Source of the DNA: Dermacentor variabilis
Taxonomy: Eukaryota > Arthropoda > Arachnida > Ixodida > Ixodidae
DNA: 64,000 bases
Direction: 5' to 3'
Assembly (NCBI RefSeq): GCF_050947875.1
Contig: NC_134569.1
Location: 18,327,631 to 18,391,630, forward strand
Each line of letters starts with the position of its first letter. The first letter of the stretch is position 1. Under the pieces are notes generated by a model. It was not told the DNA's origin, searched no databases, and saw nothing but the letters and a program-made list of their open reading frames with translations. Made by a program: the position numbers and the translations under genes. Positions 54,841 to 64,000 of this stretch are shown here, piece by piece.

Positions 54841-55960
54841 CAGTCGAACCTCATTATTTGAACATGCTTAATTCGAACTTTCGGTTTATTTGAGCTGACG
54901 CTGTTGTCCCGTCAAAGCTATGTGTATTCCAATGGGTGAAATCACCCGGTAATTCAAACACGCAAGCCTTTGCGACGGTTAATTCAAACGTACTCCACTT
55001 CAACAATGCTCTCAGCAGTGCACCAAATTACGTGGCAATGCCTCCGACTAGCATTCCTCTGACTCCCCCATAGAGGAAAAGCTTAGGAGAGAATTGTGAA
55101 CGCCGCGCGCAAAGGAAAAAATAAGCCATGGCGGAAATTTGTGTGCAGGCATGTGCAGGCGTGCATCACCGATTACTTATGTTCGTGAAGGGTTAGCTAC
55201 TTCTGTTAGTGTCACCGCACCGCCATGCACCCCATAGAATCAATGTATAAGAATATCTGAAATTTCAGATGCCAAAAACCTTTGCCATTTGACTTTCCAG
55301 ACTTTTTGCCATGACCGCAGATCTGAAACGGCATTAATCGATGCCACCACCACCACCAATTTGATTATTGTGCCACCTCGAGCCGCCACTGTCGCACGCA
55401 GATCCACTGGCAGACGTAGCCACACCATGGCAACGCTAGGCCTAGCTACTTCGATGTTCACTACCAAGCCTCCTGCTGTTCGGTGCCGTGTTTTTCATTG
55501 AAACAATTCACCGCTGTTAGCAATGACGCCAACTCCACCTTTGTAATCCTCGCCAATGTCTTCGGAGCACGGAAAGCACGACACGTTGCATAATGCCGGT
55601 TCCCAAAGGTCAACTTCGCCCCAATACAGCAATCTTGGGCGGTGAAGCGTACCAAACGTTCGAAAGAGCAATTGTCACAGGACATGATATGGTCCCTTTT
55701 ATTATACATGCACGCACCCGCTGTCTCCTATCATAGTATGAGCACCCACACGCCTAATAACTGACTGTAATTTGTAAATACTTGTGAATAAATCTTGTGG
55801 ATTTATTCTGGGTTATTGTGGATCTTGTGGACTGATGTGTTAGCTCAGTGCACATTCGCCACTGCACTTAAGTCCTCCATTCAATTTGTTTCCTTTATTT
55901 TAACTTCTTTTAATTCAAAGAAATTCTTGGTTCCTTCGAGTTCAAATTATCGAGATTCGA
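54841..55960 (+). mobile_element. Tigger-like element T8 inside G5
   Basis: Left end CAGTCGAACCTCATTATTTG preceded by TA. Right end on the minus strand TCGAATCTCGATAATTTGAA, lacking the last three bases, followed by TA at 55961-55962. Carries the inverted family P element. No transposase seen. Confidence 0.75.
55205..55740 (-). mobile_element. Inverted family P element inside T8
   Basis: The minus strand aligns with 58080-58510 and 20150-20600: GCATTATGCAACGTGTCGTG, AATTGTTTCAATGAAAAACA, CATTGATTCTATGGGGTGCA. Ends eroded. Confidence 0.7.
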
Positions 55961-56173
55961 TAATACCACCCAAGGAAAACTCTGCCTCCTCCTCAGACGA
56001 TGATGACGAGTGAAGAGAACTTGGTTCTGAATTGTGATTCCTTGAATAAAAGTACCCTTTCTTTTTCTATTCATCTCACATTACATTCATGGTATTACTA
56101 TTTCTATTTCACATGACTGGAAAGTCGCTCCTTGTGTTACAAACACGGCCTCGTTAGATTTGAGTATATACGG

Positions 56174-56760
56174 TACATATTTATGTGAATACGTGGGGAC
56201 GGAAAAAAAAGTATAGTACAAGACCAAACAACAGAAGTGCAGAAATGTCACTGCTAACATGTTTCTTGTTAAGGAGTGATAAATTTGCAAGCAACACTGG
56301 CAAAAATTCCTAATGTATAGATATGCAATACAAGATCTGGACTGCTAGCGAGGTATGTGAAGACACAAGAGCAAGCAACCGAAGTTTATTGCCATTTCGC
56401 ATCTTTGTACCTAGGCACATGATCCCAAAGCCACGTGATACCCACCATCTTACTGCTAAGTTTAGGAAGCCTATCTATTTTACACTAACGCACAGATTAT
56501 GTATGCTAAATTTACCCAGAGTACAAATTATCTACTTGCCAAAGAAGTAGCACTCTGAAAAATTCAATTAGCTTTTAATTGCAAGCACAGCTGTGCCACC
56601 ACCCTGACACTCGAGCATGCTGCAAAGATGCATCGTTCTCCATAGTTGTAACATACAGGAAATGGGGCCTCAAAGAAAGCTGTAGCAGTGAACATGTTAG
56701 CAATGCAATTTCTACACTTCTGAGCATGAAAAAGAAGAGTTACAGTTCTGATGCAGCTAC
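56174..56760. other. MED12 intron, unassigned
   Basis: AT-rich, no element. The donor of the 56761 exon lies at its right edge. Confidence 0.45.
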
Positions 56761-56968
56761 CTCTTTCATGGGGGCTTGAGCCACCACCTGCTGAGCCACC
56801 ATTGGCGCCACTTCCCGAACTGCTGCTGCTACTTCCACAGGCACTGTTCCCCACAATGGCACCAAATGTGTCAGCGCCATTGTTAGTTGCACCAGGGGAA
56901 ATCCACGAATTTGTGCTGCCACTGCTACCGCCCTTGGGGTGGCAGATCATGTGCAGCAATGTCTCTGC
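56761..56968 (-). CDS. MED12: MED12 internal exon with Ser/Gly-rich linker
   Basis: Second visible MED12 exon. It opens with AETLLHMICHPKG, matching the vertebrate segment that directly follows the LLLDPML block, and continues into a Ser/Gly/Asn-rich stretch of about 45 residues with no clear vertebrate counterpart. The acceptor is TTTCAG|GCAGAG (phase 0) and the donor is AGAG|GTAGCT (phase 1). The 208 bases fit those phases exactly. The Ser/Gly tract is low complexity and probably a disordered linker, an inference from composition only. It lies between a pogo-like nest (54089-56173) and a composite transposon (57093-58747), neither of which touches the coding sequence. Confidence 0.88.
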
Positions 56969-57092
56969 CTGAAATGACAAACAAACATGTTGACTCGGTG
57001 ACATAGGAGGCAAAGCAAACATTCGGAAACTAGATGCATGCCCAATCTTGGCCCTGACAACTTGTGCACCTGTATGGTCATAGCTGTACAGG

Positions 57093-58747
57093 CAAAGTGT
57101 CTACCAAGTTGACATTTCAAAATTCCCCGAGCTCCCAGGTTTTCCGTGAGTGCCTTCACAATATTCCTTGAGTGACACAGGACTTTGTTTTACGTCAAGA
57201 CGGGCTCCCTACATCATGCCACCCAATGGTGTCACTCCCCAGTAAGCATGTTAAAAAATTAAAAACAATTTCATCCAGTTTGAATAGTAAGGGGTAGTGT
57301 TTATTTTATTCAAACAGAAGAAAGGGGTTATGTAAAATGCACAGCGAATAAAATATCTTTGAAAGAAGTAGTAAAACCCATTGCAAATCGAGCTGAACAT
57401 TTTCAAATATAAATAAGAAAGAGATGCATACAGAATATTTTCGAATATGAGCTATTTCTATCAATTGATAGCAAGCTGATTAGTTTGAGGCCTGAACTTT
57501 ATCACAAGTGAGATTCTCTTGCAACAGCTGGCAAGTCACTCTCAGCCCGCACAAAATGCCTCAGTGTTGCGTTTCACTGTTCTAAAGAGGTATTTTTCTT
57601 TTTTTTTTTTGCTTGGATGAGGGACACCTGCACCTCGGCGTCAGCCAACACTTCGCTTTTAGAGTGCAAGCTCCTTCAAAAAAGCAGCGGCATGCTTCCT
57701 TTCCCGTTCATTTCTCAATGTGTAAGTCCTTTGTCTTCTTGTCCTCCTTCGACCCTGCACTTGCCACACAGACTACTTGAAGCATCCTCTTGGACAGCTG
57801 TACAGTCAGCGCCAGATTTTTCCGACTCCCTAGGGGCAGCGAAAGCGTCCGAAAAAGTGAATGCATCTCTTTTACAGCCCTTAGGGGTTCAAATCGCCAC
57901 AGGCACGTCCGAAAAACCTCTGAAGGCCTGCCAGTACACTTATTAGGCATAACAGTACTCGTACTCTGGTGGGAGATGGCGTGTGCACGCGTGCATAATT
58001 AAGGAATACATACTGTGTCCAGTGACAGTTGCCTCTTCCCACATTTATGCTTCATATCGTAACATTGCTGTAATGAGGCAAAGCTGACTTTCGGGAACCG
58101 GCATTATGCAACACGACGTGCTTTCCGAACTTCAAAGCCAATCACGATGACCACAAAGGCAGTGTCGGTGCCATTGCTGACAGCGGCGAATTCTTTGAAT
58201 AAAAAACATGGCACAGAATGGCAAGAAGCTTAATACCGAACCTCGATGAAGGTAGGCCTAGCATTGCCGCAGTGGTGGCTACGGCTGCCAGCGGATCTGC
58301 GTGTGAGTGTGCCGGTTCGAGGCGGCAAGGTTATCAAAATGTCAGAGGTTGTAGCTTTTATTAATGCTGTTTCGGGCCTGCAGTCATGGCAGAAAGTCTG
58401 GAAAATCAGACGGCGAAGGGTTCTTGCGTCCGAAATTTCAGACGTTCTTATACATTGACTCTATGGGGTGGTGGTGCCGCAAAGCCGTCCCAATTTTCGG
58501 GCGTCCGGAAAGTCAGTCGTTGACTTTACACTGGCAACTCCTCCCGCCAATGATGCGGCATCAAAGACCATTTGTTACGATTCCTCTCTGTTACATGAGC
58601 CAGCATTACTGCGAATTTCGTTCTCTTTCAATAAAATTGCAGCTAATTTTCCCTGATGGAAGCACAAATTCCCTGAGTTTTTCCAGACTACTCAAAATCC
58701 CCGAGAATTCCCGGTTTTCCTGGTTTTCCCGGTTGGTAGACACCCTG
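57093..58747 (+). mobile_element. Composite element B, second copy of A
   Basis: Left end CAAAGTGTCTACCAAGTTGA and right end (minus strand) CAGGGTGTCTACCAACCGG. Possible duplication TACAGG (57087-57092) and TGCAGG (58748-58753), one mismatch. It matches composite A on both sides of the shared internal family P element (57802-58516) and lacks the CR1-like LINE. The subterminal right end is built of repeated GGGAAAACC-type words. Confidence 0.8.
57802..58516 (+). mobile_element. Family P element inside composite B
   Basis: Begins after CAGCTGTA with CAGTCAGCGCCAGATTTTTC and ends (minus strand) CAACGACTGACTTTCCGGAC. Same insertion point as in composite A. No intact open frame. Confidence 0.8.
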
Positions 58748-59395
58748 TGCAGGTTGCCTGGGACCAGCCAAGCTGTCTAAACACAGATTTTCGCACAGGT
58801 ATCCCTACCAAAAATGTGTATTTTTTCTGGACAATAAAACTGAAATGAAATGAAATTACATCTTGAGTGCTAAGCTTCACTGAAAATTCTGTACGTAAAA
58901 ACTTAGTCTTCCGAACCTGAAATGGTGACATGCTGGCATTTTGTTGGCAGACAGCTGTGCAACATACAAGTGATGCTTCCTCCTGTTAAGCGTGAGGTGC
59001 CAATTTAAGAGCTTATGTTTAGGAGCTTAGTTAAAATTTGTGGTGGGTCACATAGTAACCCTCTTCTTTTTTTTTTTTTCAAAGTCTGCTTCTCTGCACT
59101 GCAATTTTGCTCAACTAATGGCAGCACCAGCCATGATTAAAATGAAGATTAAGTGCTAGCTGCACATGCCGTGGCTTCCTTCTTACGCATATTTTCAACA
59201 CGAGAGCCATTTTTTATTTGATAGGACAAGAAAACTGTGCTTGCACTCATTGATTGCAAAAGTAACTATGCTGCCATTAGTCTGACAAGGTGTCTTGCAG
59301 AAAAGCCTGTCTTACTATATGGAAAGGGTCCATTATGACAACTGACTAGAAAAGGTTAAGCACTTGAAAACCATCAAGCAAGTTTCAAAGCATAC
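58748..59395. other. MED12 intron, unassigned
   Basis: No exon or element seen. A T run at 59070-59081 and a TGAAATGAAATG run at about 58842-58853. Confidence 0.45.
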
Positions 59396-59594
59396 CTGTT
59401 TGTGTGATAGCATCGGATCCAGCAGCAGGTCCGGTGAGCACAGTACATCAGGGTCTCTAAGGCAGCGTTCATGAATCCACTGCTGGCTGCAGATCTGGCC
59501 CAAGGCATATTTGGCAAAGTCATTCAGGCCAGCACTCTCAATGCCTGTGCCTCGAGGAGCACCCACACTGCTTGGATGCCTGCCCAAGCTGGGA
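59396..59594 (-). CDS. MED12: MED12 exon (first visible), internal coding exon
   Basis: Internal exon of Mediator complex subunit 12, a nuclear subunit of the CDK8 kinase module that controls RNA polymerase II transcription. The translation holds 'FAKYALGQICSQQWIHERC' and then 'LLLDPMLSHKQ', which closely match my recollection of the vertebrate MED12 segment with the order ...RQIC..EWVHEKC...LCDKDLLLDPML. The acceptor ...GCATAG is followed by phase-2 entry (one base completes the codon). The donor is CAG|GTATGC at phase 0. Length is 199 bases with no stop. The next exon (56968-56761) continues the protein in phase. The exact 5' boundary is the least certain of the nine exons, because TCCCAG a few bases downstream is an alternative acceptor. 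Earlier exons must lie beyond the right edge of the window. Confidence 0.85.
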
Positions 59595-60570
59595 CTATGC
59601 AACATGAGAGAGTCAAAAGAGAGACAATAGATAAGACACAATTCAGGAAGTCGAGAATCGTATTACGCAGCTCTGCTATGTAAAAAGCACTAACGGGGCA
59701 ACATAAGCTTCTGTTACAAGAGTGAGTTTAGACCAGGAGTGGCCAGACTGTCATATTCAACGAGCCACAAAAGTTCTCACCATATTGTTTCATAGACCCG
59801 ATGAAACAAGGCAATTATTGATCTTAGCTTGACGAGACAGTAGACTCTTGTCCCCTGGCGTTAACCTTCCCCACATGACTCACATCTCCTGGCATTCAGC
59901 TGTCTCGCATGACACACACACTGGTGGAAGTCCGTGTCTTGTTGTGTACAGCTGCGATGAAAGATGGCAGAGTGTTCAGGTGCGAGCACCAGCTGACAGC
60001 GTGGATAATTCAGGCGTGAGAGGAGCTTGCTTTCTCTTATGATTTGGGATGTTACTGCGTACAGATTGATCAGTGCTCATGGGTAATCTTCACAGGACGG
60101 TCCCACATAAAACTTCCTGTTTGGAATCGGAGCATGGCATTTGCATGGGCAAACACAAATGCTCATGGCATCCTCAATAAATCTGCCCCAAAATTGCTAC
60201 AAAACCAGAAGGGAACAAAACACCCCAAGAGGGAGCAGTGTTGGAGAGGAGAGAAATCTGAGGACAAATTGCTCTTCTCAGATGCACACTGCTAGTGCCA
60301 CATGGTGATTTGGACCGCGAGTGCTGCTGCTGGGCTGCTCATGACAGTAGTACCCTCTCAGAGCTTTTCTTTGCCACAAATGAGCACAAAATTCCGTTGC
60401 TTCCGATAAATAAAACTGGGACAAAGTGTCCGTTATAAGTGCTCATCTGCTGTTTTCTTCAGGAACCATGGTAGACCAGCTTTGCTTGCAAGTAGTCGTT
60501 TACAATGTTTTTACACACATCACCTTTAAGCACGAGAATGCTGTCATAGCATGGCACTTTAAATATGGCA
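59595..60570. other. MED12 intron, unassigned
   Basis: About 1 kb without recognisable exon or element. I searched for the next upstream MED12 exon here and did not find one. Confidence 0.45.
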
Positions 60571-61141
60571 CAGTTAAACCATGATATAACGAAGTAGGTA
60601 AAATTGGCAATTTGCTTTGTTATATTGAAATTTCATTGTATTGAATTTCTACTTTATGCAAATAAGTGTAGTCGCTGATCTATTTTTGTTACATGGAAAG
60701 GGGCCACAGAATTTTTCGAATTATCCGGCTATAGAAAAAAGCAGTATTTGAATGAGAAAACAATTCATTTTGATGAAATTGGGAGTCGGCGGCGAACGAC
60801 ACGGTTTCATGCCACATCGACGATATCTTCCCATCAGCGGTACAAATTAAGCGAAGCCCGCCACGCTTTCGCATGCACTCCGCCATCGTGGCTGATAGCG
60901 TCACCCGCACTGGGACAACGTTATCATGAAAAGCGCCAGCAACGGGGAGCAAATGCTTAGTCTGCCTCTTGCTCCAATGGGTCACCGAAACTCGAGATTA
61001 CGCAACCTCCAATACTAAACGCACGGGAAGACCGCTTACATGAGCCACGACGCCTCAGCAAGCGCACTCTTTGCACACGTGGCAGATGACCTCTAAAGCA
61101 GGGTACGCGGCTGCGTATGCGCTCAGCCATGCTTACAGCCA
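60571..61141 (+). mobile_element. Tigger-like element T6, cut off by the gypsy element
   Basis: Left end CAGTTAAACCATGATATAAC. The body aligns with T5 (28772-29350) and stops at GCTTACAGCCATG (T5: CTTACAGCCATGTGCAGCC). The remainder is presumably on the far side of the gypsy element, outside the window. Confidence 0.75.
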
Positions 61142-61166
61142 TGTAGCTGTAGCTTCATAGCTGTGT

Positions 61167-62740
61167 TTAGGAGAAGATAGAAGAATGGTACAATCGATGC
61201 ATGCACATCATCTTCCTTTCTTTATTGTCCCCATGCAACTTCCTTCTTCTTCTTCCATATGCAACATTTCCTCGGCTGATTACAAAAAAACTCCATCGCT
61301 TGCGTAGCGCGTAGTCCCTCAGGTTTAAGGGCGCTTTCTTAACTCGAATGCTCCTTCGTGGTGATGGGCCAGTCTGTTTATCTTGCAGTGAAGACGGCTC
61401 TCTACTTGATTCACTGTTGTGCACTTGTGTTGTTATCTCTTGCCGTGACGTAGATGGACAGTCAGCAGGCTGCTCAGCCAAAGGTAACACGCTAACTTGA
61501 AAAGGCGGGTCGGGTAGCGGTGGAGCCCACTCTAAGAAACCAGGACGATTGGTCGTGAACTTCTTCACAGCTTCTGGGTGTACTGCTTGAAACCTGGAAG
61601 TGTTCCATACTCAACTGTCTTCCAAAAGAAAGGACACTGACCTTCTTGCTTGATAATCCAGTTGGGGTCCGAAAAGTGTGAAGAAATCTTGCCGCAAACT
61701 TTAGGCTTTCTTACGCAGATGTAGTCACCAACAGCAAATTGTCTCGTTTGAGCTCCGTGATGTCCATCAAAAGCTTTGAAGAAGCTCATTTTTGTCTGGC
61801 ACACTGACGAAGCATTTTCATGGCCTGTGCTGGATTTTCATGAAAAGAGTTATCCGGCAGGCAAACAATGTTCAATCGCATGTGTGGCAGTCGTCCATGC
61901 AACAAAAATGTGGATGCAACTCCCGTTGCGGTCTGAGGTGTGCAGCAGTAAACGCCTAAGTAATCTGTGACAGCATATATCGCACCACTCATATACTGCC
62001 CTCTGCACAACAGAACTGTGTTGAACCTTTCGACAAGACCGTTTGCTTGGGGGTGGTAGGCCAATGAGAAACAATGGTGTATACCACGTTGCTGAAGAAG
62101 CTCTTCAAATTCCGTTGAGCTGAACTGTGGTCCATGGTCAGAAACTATCTCAGTGGGGTAGCCTTCATGAGCAAACACTTGTACCAGAAAATTCTTGACC
62201 ATCGCTGTGGAAACTTGTCTTGAAAAATTAACTTCCAGGCATTTGCTATGATAATAAGTGTCATTTCATAACGATCGATGGGAGCTTGTTCAAAGGGTCC
62301 AATAGTACAAATACCTATCTTCTTCCCAGGTTTGTCAGGAAAAGCTACTGGCTGCATAGGTACTGCAGCTGGCCACGGAGACTTATCACAGGACTGCCAA
62401 ACAACACAGGTTTTAACTAGTTGTTCCACGTGTTCCTCTATTAGAGGTCACCAGTACAACTCTCACAGTCGACTTTTCGTACGACTGATGCCCGGATGGG
62501 ATTGATAGCAACTTTCATCAAACGACGAGTAAGGATACTTGGAACCACTATTTTGTCACCACGGTGAAGTAAGTCGTGTACAATTAACAGTTCTGCACGT
62601 AGATGAAAATATGGCATTAGATCCACTTCTAGATCTTTTTTATCAGACCAGGATGACAAAGTAAAGTCCATAACTTTTGCAATAGTACTGTCATTTGCAC
62701 TTGCTGCTTGGAGTTCTGCGATCGCCACCATCAGAGAAAG
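61167..62740 (-). pseudogene. Second gypsy integrase and C-terminal tail
   Basis: The zinc-binding domain includes HDLLHRGDKIVVPSILTRRL (about 62570-62510) and a CVVWQSCDKS pair (about 62400). The core shows IVSDHGPQFSSTEFEELLQQ (about 62145-62085) and AYHPQANGLVERFN (about 62060-62020), the D and E of the D-D35-E triad. A shift near 61800 leads to RQFAVGDYICVRKPK, the usual SH3-like C-terminal domain. It ends with a Pro/Ser-rich tail and RRSIRVKKAPLNL at 61167. Three frames are used. Confidence 0.88.
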
Positions 62741-62759
62741 AAGGCAAACTAATGTTCAG

Positions 62760-64000
62760 CAGCAACCTCATTAAGTTCTCCTTGCAGAGGTAGTCATGAG
62801 AGCGCATCAGCCACCACATTGTCACTTCCCTTACGGTACTGTATGGTGTAGTTGTAACAAAGTAGGCGCACTGACCAACATGACATACGCATAGGCCGAT
62901 GTCCAGGACCTTTTTTTGAGAACAAGGTGACGAGAGCCATATGGTCAGCTCGCAAAACAAAGCGACGACCCCAAAAATAGACGTGCCACTGTTCACAGGC
63001 CCAAACGCATGCTAAGGCTTCACATTCACCTGCAGAATATCTTCGTTATTGTGGCAAATGTGCAGGAGGCAAAGGCAACTGTCTGTAGAGTTTCCTTGTT
63101 ATCTTGTTGCAATACCGCGCCCAATCCGTACCCAGAGGCATCGGTCGTGATGATGACGGGAAAGTTCAGATCAAAGAAATTTAAGACGTTACAAGTTGTC
63201 AGTAGTGATTTTAAATGGATGAAAGTCTGTTCAGCAACTGGCGTCCAAGCAAATGGTTTGTTGCCTTGAAGCAATGCCCATAAAGGATCCACAACATCAA
63301 AAAAATGCAGAACAAAGTTGGAGTAAAGTCCCACCAGTCCTAGCAGAGAACGAAGTTCATTTATGTTTGAAGATGCAGGAGCTTCTTTTATCGCTTGAAT
63401 AGATGACACTAGCGGAAAAACTCCTTTGCCATTCACAACATGCAACAGAAAATTGAGTTCCGTGACATCAAATTGCACTTCTGGTTGAGTTTAAGGACTG
63501 CTTCAGAAAGCTGTTGCAAGACAGTGTGGAGAGTCAAGAGATGATCTCTAGAATGGCCATAGACAATAATGTCGTCGACGTAGAAAAGTACACCTTTGCA
63601 TCCTTTAAGTATGAGATGCATCGTAATCTGAAATATTGATGGAGCTGCAGCCAAGCCGAAGCACACACTCTTAAAACGACAGAGCCCATCATACGTAATA
63701 AAGGTTGTCAGATCACAACTCTCAGGGTCAAGTTCCACTTGGTGGTAAGCAGACACTAAATCCAGCTTAGAAAATCGCTGGGCACCAGCCAAGCTATGCA
63801 GCAGTTCTTCTGTCTGTGGAAGTGGAAAGCTATCAACAATTATAGCTTTATTGGGTTCTCGCAGATAATCACACATTCATATTGATCCGTCCTTTTTCCA
63901 ACCACCACTATTGGAGAAACCCACTGAGAGGCGTAAATGGGCTCAATAATGTCTTGTGCTTCAAGTTTCTGTAATTCAGCTGGCACTTGCTCGCGAACAG
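62760..64000 (-). pseudogene. Second gypsy RT and RNase H
   Basis: The RT starts near the edge with ELQKLEAQDIIEPIYASQWV, then after a frame change LREPNKAIIVDSFPLPQTEE, FSKLDLVSAYHQVELDP, FGLAAAPSIFQITMHLILKG and the catalytic VLFYVDDIIVYGHSRDHLL (about 63560-63600). A second shift near 63480 leads to LRSLLGLVGLYSNFV and the RNase H FPVIITTDASGYGLGAVLQQ (about 63100-63160), then AFASCTFAT. The tail keeps YNYTIQYRKGSDNVVADALS. At least three frame changes. Catalytic Asp residues are intact. Confidence 0.9.

Larger units (their letters stand above)
54089..56173 (+). mobile_element. TA-type element G5 enclosing two further transposons
   Basis: Left end CCGTATTCACTCTATTGTAA; right end on the minus strand CCGTATATACTCAAATCTAA, followed by TA. 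TG stands in place of TA on the left. Inside lies a Tigger-like element (54841-55960), which contains an inverted family P element (55205-55740). Just after the inner insertion a frame ends NSASSSDDDDE and stop (56013), similar in style to the acidic transposase end of G2. Confidence 0.7.
61142..64000 (-). mobile_element. Second Ty3/gypsy retrotransposon, 5' part outside the window
   Basis: Runs leftwards from beyond 64000: RT, RNase H, integrase and a C-terminal tail. The boundary at 61142 is where T6 similarity ends and TGTAGCTG begins, as expected for an LTR end, but the LTR cannot be confirmed without its partner. Protein motifs differ from the element at 41040 (YVDD instead of NLDD), so this is a separate family. 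Confidence 0.85.

Noticed and set aside
1..64000. CRISPR array, operon, phage or bacterial contamination
   Set aside because: No regular spacer-repeat array, no compact gene runs and no ribosome-binding sites; spliced MED12 exons and metazoan transposons span the window.
1..64000. Endogenous viral gene or new defence system
   Set aside because: Every protein-like segment I could identify belongs to MED12, LINEs, Ty3/gypsy or DNA transposons; no envelope, capsid, nuclease-toxin or immune domain was seen.

Overview
The window looks like intronic DNA from an arthropod nuclear genome, most likely a hard tick. The tick call is inference. It rests on a tRNA-headed SINE resembling the tick Ruka family, an I-like LINE whose tail ends in CCAATCCAATCC, an RTE LINE with a (CAT)n end, many TA-flanked pogo/Tigger-type elements, and a metazoan gene with long repeat-filled introns. 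There is no operon-like layout and I see no rRNA, functional tRNA or CRISPR.

The one host gene I can support is MED12 (Mediator subunit 12, kohtalo in flies) on the minus strand. Nine exons are visible at 59594-59396, 56968-56761, 49809-49527, 39025-38852, 37498-37366, 30704-30523, 30172-30052, 17720-17559 and 16042-15647. All junctions have GT and AG, all phases agree and no exon holds a stop. Together they give about 619 codons of the C-terminal half, ending in the Pro-rich PQL segment. The N-terminal half lies beyond the right edge. The Gln-rich C-terminus was not found and probably lies beyond the left edge.

Nearly everything else is transposon sequence lying between and beyond those exons. 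From left to right: an I-like LINE (1-2505); a Helentron-type endonuclease scrap (about 2541); copies of two TA-flanked families (2905-4427); SINEs and a minisatellite (4925-6255); a 4.8 kb Tigger-like element (7486-12322) holding an RTE LINE, which itself holds another Tigger-like element with a long hairpin; a pogo-like element with a Brinker-type helix-turn-helix (12533-13681); two smaller TA-flanked elements (16170-18794); a composite element (19226-22618) invaded by a CR1-like LINE; a hAT element with decayed transposase (22626-26750) invaded by a TTAA-flanked piggyBac-like element; Tigger copies and a probable solo LTR (27099-29913); more pogo-like elements (31442-36749), one carrying a solo LTR; a Ty3/gypsy retrotransposon inserted in a SINE (41040-46220); SINE-rich DNA (46386-49350); a solo LTR (50979-51138); a non-autonomous hAT (51718-53705); a three-level nest (54089-56173); a second composite copy (57093-58747); and a second, unrelated Ty3/gypsy running off the right edge (61142-64000).

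None of the transposon genes looks intact. Their target-site duplications, nesting order and shared composite structure let part of the invasion history be read directly. I found no convincing new defence or metabolic system. The most unusual items are the composite family that appears to have amplified with a second transposon already inside it, two paralogous loci that act as empty sites for each other's insertions, and a near-perfect hairpin with 77-base arms.
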